Assembly (NCBI GenBank): GCA_046726315.1
Contig: JBKPAG010000026.1
Location: 1 to 28,744, forward strand
Length of the DNA: 28,744 bases
Origin: JACVRX01 sp046726315
GTDB taxonomy: Bacteria; Actinomycetota; Actinomycetes; Jiangellales; Jiangellaceae
Reading direction: 5' to 3'
This document shows, piece by piece, positions 23,760 through 28,744 of this stretch. The translations under genes were made by a program, and so were the position numbers. The notes beneath the pieces are model-generated. The model saw nothing but the letters and a program-made list of their open reading frames with translations. It was not told the DNA's origin and made no database searches. Every line of letters starts with the position of its first letter. Within the stretch, counting starts at the first letter, position 1.

Positions 23760-25090
23760 GCCCGAGCCCCAGGACCAGCCCAGCGATCACGCCCGCGACT
23801 GCGACCCGCCCGGTCAGGCTTGGTCTCCGGCAGAACGCTGCCCAGTTCACGCTGCTCGTCGCGGTCAATGCGCTGGTCGGTGGGATGCTCGGCCAGGAAC
23901 GCACCGTTCTGCCGTTGCTCGCCGGATCCGAGTTCGGGCTGCGGGCCTACACGGCGGTGCTGACATACATCCTCGCCTTCGGCCTGGCGAAGGCGGCGAC
24001 GAACTACCTGGCCGGCACCTTCTCCGACCGGTACGGCCGCAAGCCGGTGCTGGTCGCCGGCTGGCTGGTGGCCGTGCCGGTGCCGTTGGTGCTCATCTGG
24101 GCGCCGTCCTGGGCCTGGGTCGTGGTGGCGAACGTGCTGCTCGGCGTCAGCCAGGGGCTTACCTGGTCGACGACCGTGATCATGAAGATCGACCTGGTGG
24201 GGCCTTCTCGCCGTGGCTTGGCGATGGGCCTGAACGAGGCTGCCGGGTACTCCGCGGTTGCCGCGACTGCTCTGGCCACCGGGTATCTGGCCGACGCTTA
24301 CGGCCTGCGGCCGGCACCCTTCCTGCTCGGCGTCGCGTTCGCCGCGCTCGGCCTGGGGTTGTCCACCCTCGCGGTGCACGAGACCCGCGAGCACGCCCGA
24401 GTCGAGGCCGCCAACCACGTGGCTCGTGCCGTTGGCCGCCACCACAAGCTGCCCGGCGAGCTGAGTGACTGGCAGGTGTTCACCCAGACCAGCTTCCGCG
24501 AGCCGGCGTTGTCGTCGGCCAGCCAGGCGGGGCTGGTCAACAACCTCAACGACGGCCTTGCTTGGGGCCTGTTCCCGGTCCTGTTCGCATCCGCCGGACT
24601 ATCGGTCACTCGGATCGGAGTGCTCGCCGCGCTCTATCCGGCGGTGTGGGGACTGGGCCAGCTGGTCGCCGGTACCCTCTCCGACCGGTGGGGCCGCAAA
24701 TGGCTCATCACTACCGGCATGTGGATCCAGGCCGTCGGGCTCGCCATGGTCGCCATGACCGACGCCTTCGCCCCCTGGGCGGTCGCGGCGGTTCTCCTCG
24801 GCGCCGGCACGGCGATGGTCTACCCAACGCTGCTCGCGTCCGTCGGTGACGTGGCGCACCCAGCGTGGCGGGCGCGCTCGGTCGGCGTCTACCGGTCCTG
24901 GCGCGACGGCGGTTTCGCCGTCGGCGCCCTCCTGGCCGGGGTGGTGGCCGACGCGCTCGGAGTGCGTGCCGCCGTCTGGACGGTCGCCGCGCTGACCGCG
25001 GCATCCGGGCTCGTCGTTGCGATCCGAATGTATGAGACCCACCCGCGTCTCCACAGGACGGTCGCACGAGAGGAAGACAGCCATGGGTGA
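23756..25090 (+). CDS. MFS transporter of the persulfide operon
   Basis: An intact 12-helix transporter of 444 residues. Two motif-A loops mark the two halves: GTFSDRYGRKPVLVAG (near 87) and GTLSDRWGRKWLITTG (near 305). NEAAGYSAVAATALATGYLA is the fifth-helix region. Family members beside metallo-beta-lactamase-rhodanese and ArsR-rhodanese genes are generally annotated only as MFS. A role in moving sulfite, thiosulfate or another sulfur compound is inferred from the operon. The GTG start overlaps the previous stop and the end overlaps the ArsR start by eight bases, so all three genes are tightly coupled. Confidence 0.85.
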   Translation: MSPSPRTSPAITPATATRPVRLGLRQNAAQFTLLVAVNALVGGMLGQERTVLPLLAGSEFGLRAYTAVLTYILAFGLAKAATNYLAGTFSDRYGRKPVLVAGWLVAVPVPLVLIWAPSWAWVVVANVLLGVSQGLTWSTTVIMKIDLVGPSRRGLAMGLNEAAGYSAVAATALATGYLADAYGLRPAPFLLGVAFAALGLGLSTLAVHETREHARVEAANHVARAVGRHHKLPGELSDWQVFTQTSFREPALSSASQAGLVNNLNDGLAWGLFPVLFASAGLSVTRIGVLAALYPAVWGLGQLVAGTLSDRWGRKWLITTGMWIQAVGLAMVAMTDAFAPWAVAAVLLGAGTAMVYPTLLASVGDVAHPAWRARSVGVYRSWRDGGFAVGALLAGVVADALGVRAAVWTVAALTAASGLVVAIRMYETHPRLHRTVAREEDSHG

Positions 25091-25778
25091 CCGTGCCGCC
25101 AAGGACGCCCTGTACGCAGAGTTCGCCGCCGCCGGCAAGGCGCTGAGCAGCCCCAAACGTCTTGAGCTGATCGACCTGCTGGCCCAGGGCCCTCGCAGCG
25201 TCGACGATCTTGCCCAGGCCGCTGACCTGGGGCTCAGCACGTGCTCCGCCCATCTGCAGACATTGCGCTTCGCGGGGCTGGTGGCCACCCGCCGCGACGG
25301 TACAAGAATCTTCTACTCCCTGGTCGGGGACGACGTCGCCGCCCTGTACGCAACCCTGCGGTCGGTGGCACAGCGGCACCGGCCGCACACCGAAATCGCC
25401 CGCCGCACCTACCTTGGGCCCGATGACATCGAGCAGGTTGATCGCGACGACCTGGTGCGCCGCGCCGCGGACGGGGAGGTCGTCGTGCTGGACGTTCGGC
25501 CCGGACCGGAGTACGCCGCCGCCCACCTGCCCGGCGCCGTACACATCCCACTTGACGAGCTCGCGGACCGAATAGACGAGCTACCCGCCGGCCGCGAGGT
25601 CATCGCCTACTGCCGGGGCGCCTACTGCGCTCTCGCCCACGACGCCGTCCGGCTACTAACCGCCCACGGCCGGAACGCCCGCCGCGCCACAGACGGCATC
25701 CTCGAGTGGCGGGTAGCCGGACTGCCCGTCGAGAACGGAACGTCTAAGCCCGATCGAGACCCGCACCGACTGCGCTGA
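25083..25778 (+). CDS. ArsR-family regulator fused to a rhodanese domain
   Basis: The 231-residue protein has an ArsR winged helix (KALSSPKRLELIDLLAQGPR, VDDLAQAADLGLSTCSAHLQ, then TLRFAGLVATRRDGTRIFYS; about 17-80) joined to a rhodanese domain (about 118-215) with VVVLDVRPGPEYAAAHLPGA and the loop AYCRGAYC (C177, C182). C54 lies in the recognition helix. ArsR-rhodanese proteins are thought to sense reactive sulfur through the rhodanese cysteine and release DNA. As the last gene of the operon it probably autoregulates through 22341-22354. The ATG at 25083 has an AGGAAG site. Confidence 0.88.
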   Translation: MGDRAAKDALYAEFAAAGKALSSPKRLELIDLLAQGPRSVDDLAQAADLGLSTCSAHLQTLRFAGLVATRRDGTRIFYSLVGDDVAALYATLRSVAQRHRPHTEIARRTYLGPDDIEQVDRDDLVRRAADGEVVVLDVRPGPEYAAAHLPGAVHIPLDELADRIDELPAGREVIAYCRGAYCALAHDAVRLLTAHGRNARRATDGILEWRVAGLPVENGTSKPDRDPHRLR

Positions 25779-25912
25779 CACGGCGTGACACCGGCGGTTA
25801 GCGCAGCCGGGACCGCTACGGGTCGCAAGGCGTGGTGAGTCGTCGATAGGCGGCGTCGGCCGCCATCGTCGCCCTAGATTGGGCGCTGACCGCGACGAGG
25901 AAGGGCAATAGA

Positions 25913-26623
25913 ATGGCGGATCTGCGCTTCGACGGCATTCGCGCGATGTTCGTCAACTGCACGCTCAAGCGCTCTCCCGAGCGCAGCCACACCCAGGGCC
26001 TGATCGACAGCAGCCGTTCGATCATGGACAAGCACGGGGTGGCGACCGAGCTGGTCCGAGCGGTCGACCATGAAATCGCCACCGGTGTATGGCCGGACAT
26101 GACCGAGCATGGCTGGGCCACTGACGCGTGGCCGGAGCTGTATCACCGCGTACTCGGCGCGGACATCCTCGTATTGGCTGGGCCGATCTGGCTCGGCGAC
26201 AACAGCTCGGTGATGAAGAAGGTGATCGAGCGCCTGTACGCGTGCTCGTCGCTGCTCAACGACGAGGGCCAGTACGCCTACTACGGCCGGGTCGGCGGTT
26301 GTCTGATCACCGGCAACGAGGACGGCATCAAGCACTGCGCGATGAATGTCCTCTACAGCCTGCAGCACCTCGGGTATACGATCCCGCCGCAGGCCGACGC
26401 CGGGTGGATCGGGGAGGCCGGGCCCGGACCGTCCTACCTGGACGAGGGGTCGGGTGGCCCGGACAACGATTTCACCAACCGCAACATGACGTTCATGACC
26501 TGGAACCTCATGCACCTGGGCTGGATGCTCAAACAGGCCGGTGGCATCCCTGCCGATGGCAACCAGCGCTCCGAGTGGGATGCCGGCTGCCGGTTCGACT
26601 TCGAGAACCCGGAGCACCGGTAA
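25913..26623 (+). CDS. Flavodoxin-fold NAD(P)H-dependent FMN oxidoreductase
   Basis: The 236-residue protein shows the FMN-reductase/flavodoxin-like pattern: a beta strand and phosphate-binding loop MFVNCTLKRSPERSHTQ (12-28), and the flavin-ring loop LAGPIWLGDNSSVMKKVIER (88-107), followed by GRVGGCLITGNEDGIKH. The C-terminal part (NMTFMTWNLMHLGWMLKQAG) completes the domain. It would reduce quinones, nitro compounds or flavin using NAD(P)H in the cytosol. AGGAAGGGC about ten bases before the ATG is the ribosome site. The downstream DUF427 gene is on the same strand. Confidence 0.8.
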   Translation: MADLRFDGIRAMFVNCTLKRSPERSHTQGLIDSSRSIMDKHGVATELVRAVDHEIATGVWPDMTEHGWATDAWPELYHRVLGADILVLAGPIWLGDNSSVMKKVIERLYACSSLLNDEGQYAYYGRVGGCLITGNEDGIKHCAMNVLYSLQHLGYTIPPQADAGWIGEAGPGPSYLDEGSGGPDNDFTNRNMTFMTWNLMHLGWMLKQAGGIPADGNQRSEWDAGCRFDFENPEHR

Positions 26624-26734
26624 ACCTGCCGCGCCGCGCGATCGTGGCGAGCAATGGCTGGCGGAGGAGGGATGGGGGTAACGCGACGCGTTGTTCAAAG
26701 GGTGACCATCGACGACGGAAAGCCGAGCGATGTG

Positions 26735-27478
26735 ATGACCGAACGCCGAGGACTCGTCCGGACCGAGCCGAGCCACAAACGGTTGCGAATCCTGCTTGGT
26801 GGTCAGGTAGTCGTCGACACCGACGACGCGCTCTACGTGTGGGAGTCCCCGCATTATCCGCAGTACTACGTTCCGATGAAGGACGTCGCCGCCGGGGCAC
26901 TAACGCCGTCGGGAACCAAGACACGCTCGCCGAGCCGCGGAGCGGCGACCTACTTCACGGTGCACGGCGGCGAAAAGGAGGCGGTCGACGCAGCGTGGAC
27001 CTTCGTCGACAGCCAAATCGAAGCCCTGCGTGACCGGGTGCGTTTCGACTGGGAAGCGATGGACGCCTGGTTCGAGGAGGACGAGGAGATCTTCGTGCAC
27101 CCGCGCGACCCCGCGACGAGGGTGCAGATCCTGCCGAGCTCGCGGCACGTGACAGTCGCGGTCGATGGCGTCGTCATCGCCGATTCGACGCGGCCGACGT
27201 TCCTGCACGAAACGGGCCTGCCGCGGCGCACGTACATGCCCAAGCTGGACGTGCGGATGGACCTCATGGTCGCTACCGCGAGGGAAACGGGATGCCCGTA
27301 CAAGGGCACGGCGCGCTATTGGTCGTTGCTGACGCCACACGGTGAGCACACAGATATCGCGTGGAGCTACCCGACGCCGCTGCTAGAATCGGCTGGCATT
27401 GCCGGCCTAGTCGCGTTCTACGACAACCGTGTGGACCTCACCATCGACGGCAAGCTGCAGCCGCGACCGGGGCGCTAG
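26735..27478 (+). CDS. DUF427 protein with two tandem domains
   Basis: The protein reads as two DUF427 repeats: the first around RILLGGQVVVDTDDALYVWE and YYVPMKDV, the second around VDGVVIADSTRPTFLHETGL and PRRTYMPKLDVRMDLM, with the signature CPYKGTARYWSL. The function of DUF427 is unknown; some fold predictions liken it to small beta-tent proteins. The start is uncertain: the frame is open from an ATG at 26654, and other ATG/GTG codons lie at 26672, 26702 and 26732. I favour 26735 because residues before MTERRGLVRTEPSHK have no family character. Length from there is 247 residues, typical for double-domain members. Confidence 0.75.
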   Translation: MTERRGLVRTEPSHKRLRILLGGQVVVDTDDALYVWESPHYPQYYVPMKDVAAGALTPSGTKTRSPSRGAATYFTVHGGEKEAVDAAWTFVDSQIEALRDRVRFDWEAMDAWFEEDEEIFVHPRDPATRVQILPSSRHVTVAVDGVVIADSTRPTFLHETGLPRRTYMPKLDVRMDLMVATARETGCPYKGTARYWSLLTPHGEHTDIAWSYPTPLLESAGIAGLVAFYDNRVDLTIDGKLQPRPGR

Positions 27479-27515
27479 CCGGCTCGATCGACCACCTGTT
27501 GAGTGCTTCGGTTAG

Positions 27516-28220
27516 TCAGCGAACGGCGATGACGACGTCCGGGCCGAGCGATCCGGCCGTAACCAACTCACCGACGATCGGATAACCGGGCAGTTCGTCG
27601 GCGACGAGGAGCCCACCGGACGTCTAGGCATCGGCGAGGAGCAGCAGCTCGGCTTCGTCTAGGTGCGTGACGAGATGCGGTCGCACCCAGTCGAGGGTTG
27701 CGTCGGCTGCCACCGGGGAGGAATCCTGCGGCCAGCGAGTCACAGGCCTCGTCGAGATACGGCACCTTGTTGGCATCGATCGCGGCGGCGACGCCGCTGG
27801 CCCTGGCCAGCTTGTACAGATGGCCGAGCAATCCGAACCCGGTGACCGCGTGCCCGAAGACCTCGCCTGTGCGTTTGTGGCGGTTGTTCAACATGCCGGT
27901 ACCGAGCGGCTTGGTCAATGTCAATGGCAACCCCGCGCGGCCTGTGTCGTTGCGCAAGAGGCGGTCTGGGTCCGCGATCCCCGTCACCGCAAGTCCGTAC
28001 TTCGGCTCGACGTCGTCGACGCTGTGCCCTCCTGCCAGGTAGCAGTTGGCCTCCCGGCGCACGTCGAGTCCACCCTGCAGCACATCGCGAGCCAGCTCGA
28101 AGGGCAGGGAACCTCGCGGCCAACACAGCAGGTTCACCGCAACAGTCGGAATCCCACCCATCGCATAGATGTCGGACAGTGCGTTGGCCGCGGCGATCCG
28201 CCCCGGTCGTACGGGTTGTC
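27516..28220 (-). pseudogene. selD: Selenide, water dikinase relic (N-terminus lost, deletion, frameshifts, amber stop)
   Basis: SelD makes selenophosphate from selenide and ATP. The relic begins at DNPYD, shifts frame, and continues IAAANALSDIYAMGGIPTVA, VNLLCWPRGSLPFELARDVL, REANCYLAGGHSVDD and TKPLGTGMLNNRHKRTGEVF. About 30 residues (usually 'PEAVETM...ATD') are then missing before VTGFGLLGHLYKLARASGVA. A shift follows LPGGSRRN; LDWVRPHLVTHLDEAELLLL then ends in DA-TAG, where a CAG (Gln of DAQTSGG) has become a stop. TSGGLLVADELPGYPIVGEL continues to VIAVR and the original TGA at 27516. The N-terminal catalytic Cys/Sec and Lys region is absent. It is certainly dead. Confidence 0.9.
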
Positions 28221-28409
28221 GCTGGCGCGGACTCGCAGGCCGCCAGGATTCTCGCTAAGCTGCCGCAGCCCTTCACCGTAGCCGACGCCCGCCGTGCGCT
28301 CGGCACCACACGACGGGTCGCCGTACCCCTCCTTGAGCTGCTCGACCATCGGGGTGTGACCCGCAGACTGCCGGATGACCGGCGCGAGGTGATCAGCGCC
28401 CCCGACTGA
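28218..28409 (+). pseudogene. selB: C-terminal winged-helix remnant of selenocysteine-specific elongation factor
   Basis: The last 63 codons read SQAARILAKLPQPFTVADAR, RALGTTRRVAVPLLELLDHR and GVTRRLPDDRREVISAPD before the TGA at 28407. This matches the final winged helix of SelB, which binds the SECIS hairpin. All GTP-binding domains are absent. The left edge touches the broken 5' end of selD, on the opposite strand, at about 28218-28235. In actinobacteria selD often lies divergent from selA-selB with tRNA-Sec nearby, so one deletion could have removed the 5' end of selD and everything up to this point. Confidence 0.8.
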
Positions 28410-28744
28410 GCTGCCCGGTAATTGAGGCGCCTCACTGCGCTGACGCGTTCGGGGGCGGTCGAGTGGGGGTCGGCCATGCCTTTCCGCAGAACGGCATGCG
28501 CAGGTCAGGGGTGCGTACTCCGATCGGCACTCTCAGAGGAGACAAGAGCCGGGCACCTGGGCAGCTGACTCCACGAGATCAGGCCAGTGTCAGCCCACTT
28601 AACCCCGGATCCACCGCTGAGTGGTTGATGGGGTAGTTGGTCGGCTGTCCGCGGGTGGGGAGGGATCGGGGCGTGACAGGGCGGCCGGTTTGCCCGGCTT
28701 TTCCACGTTGAGGTCTCCGGTCGTGTCCTTGGCGGACGGATGGA
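28410..28744. other. Gene-free right end of window
   Basis: No coding frame is supported. An inverted repeat CATGCC/GGCATG with a 12-base loop lies at about 28477-28500, without a T-run. Whether a mobile element or gene starts beyond the window cannot be seen. Confidence 0.35.

Noticed and set aside
27568..28161. A shortened but working SelD starting at MGGIPTVAVN
   Set aside because: It lacks the N-terminal catalytic region and an internal block, changes frame before the C-terminus and meets an amber stop in the original frame.
1..28744. CRISPR array, transposase or integrase genes
   Set aside because: No regularly spaced repeats and no DDE, serine or tyrosine recombinase motifs were found in any frame.

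Overview
This 28.7 kb window is chromosomal DNA of a high-GC actinomycete. The clues are strong G/C third-position bias, frequent GTG starts, an F420-type PPOX relic, an ECF42-like sigma factor beside a DGPF protein, ArsR-rhodanese and MerR control, and a likely leaderless promoter. I cannot name the genus. It is an accessory-type region in which intact operons alternate with eroded genes.

Layout. 1-1750: gene fragments (trimeric beta-helix protein tail, OsmC tail, membrane-domain tail, headless winged-helix regulator, aldo/keto-reductase shard). 1751-4638: an intact GH15 trehalase/glucoamylase-like enzyme and an intact beta-keto acid cleavage enzyme. 4664-7559: four pseudogenes in a row (PPOX, DHA2-type MFS, ABC ATPase, FtsX-like permease), joined with almost no spacer. 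7663-11181: a four-helix membrane protein, and a PQQ-dependent dehydrogenase of lower GC with an unusual C-terminal membrane anchor. 11251-15976: two diverged direct repeats resembling a tRNA 3' half enclose a secreted GH3 beta-glucosidase and a secreted sialidase-fold protein. 16093-17587: a DGPF protein and its ECF42-like sigma factor, the latter broken by a deletion and a frameshift. 17791-18755: a three-cysteine MerR regulator, divergent across a perfect palindromic MerR-type promoter from a Cys-Cys protein. 19029-21159: operon of an alpha/beta hydrolase, TetR regulator and isoprenylcysteine-methyltransferase-like protein behind an AT-rich palindrome. 21310-22182: a small winged-helix regulator with its membrane partner. 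22341-25778: a sulfide/persulfide operon (metallo-beta-lactamase-rhodanese fusion, MFS transporter, ArsR-rhodanese regulator). 25913-27478: flavodoxin-fold oxidoreductase and DUF427 protein. 27516-28409: a collapsed selenium locus, with a broken selD fused head-to-head to the last ~63 codons of selB.

The most coherent functional systems are the persulfide operon, the divergent MerR unit, and the secreted glycosidase pair between the tRNA-like repeats. The strongest evolutionary stories are the loss of selenocysteine/selenophosphate metabolism in one deletion, and repeated internal deletion plus frameshift in transporter and regulator genes while neighbours stay intact.
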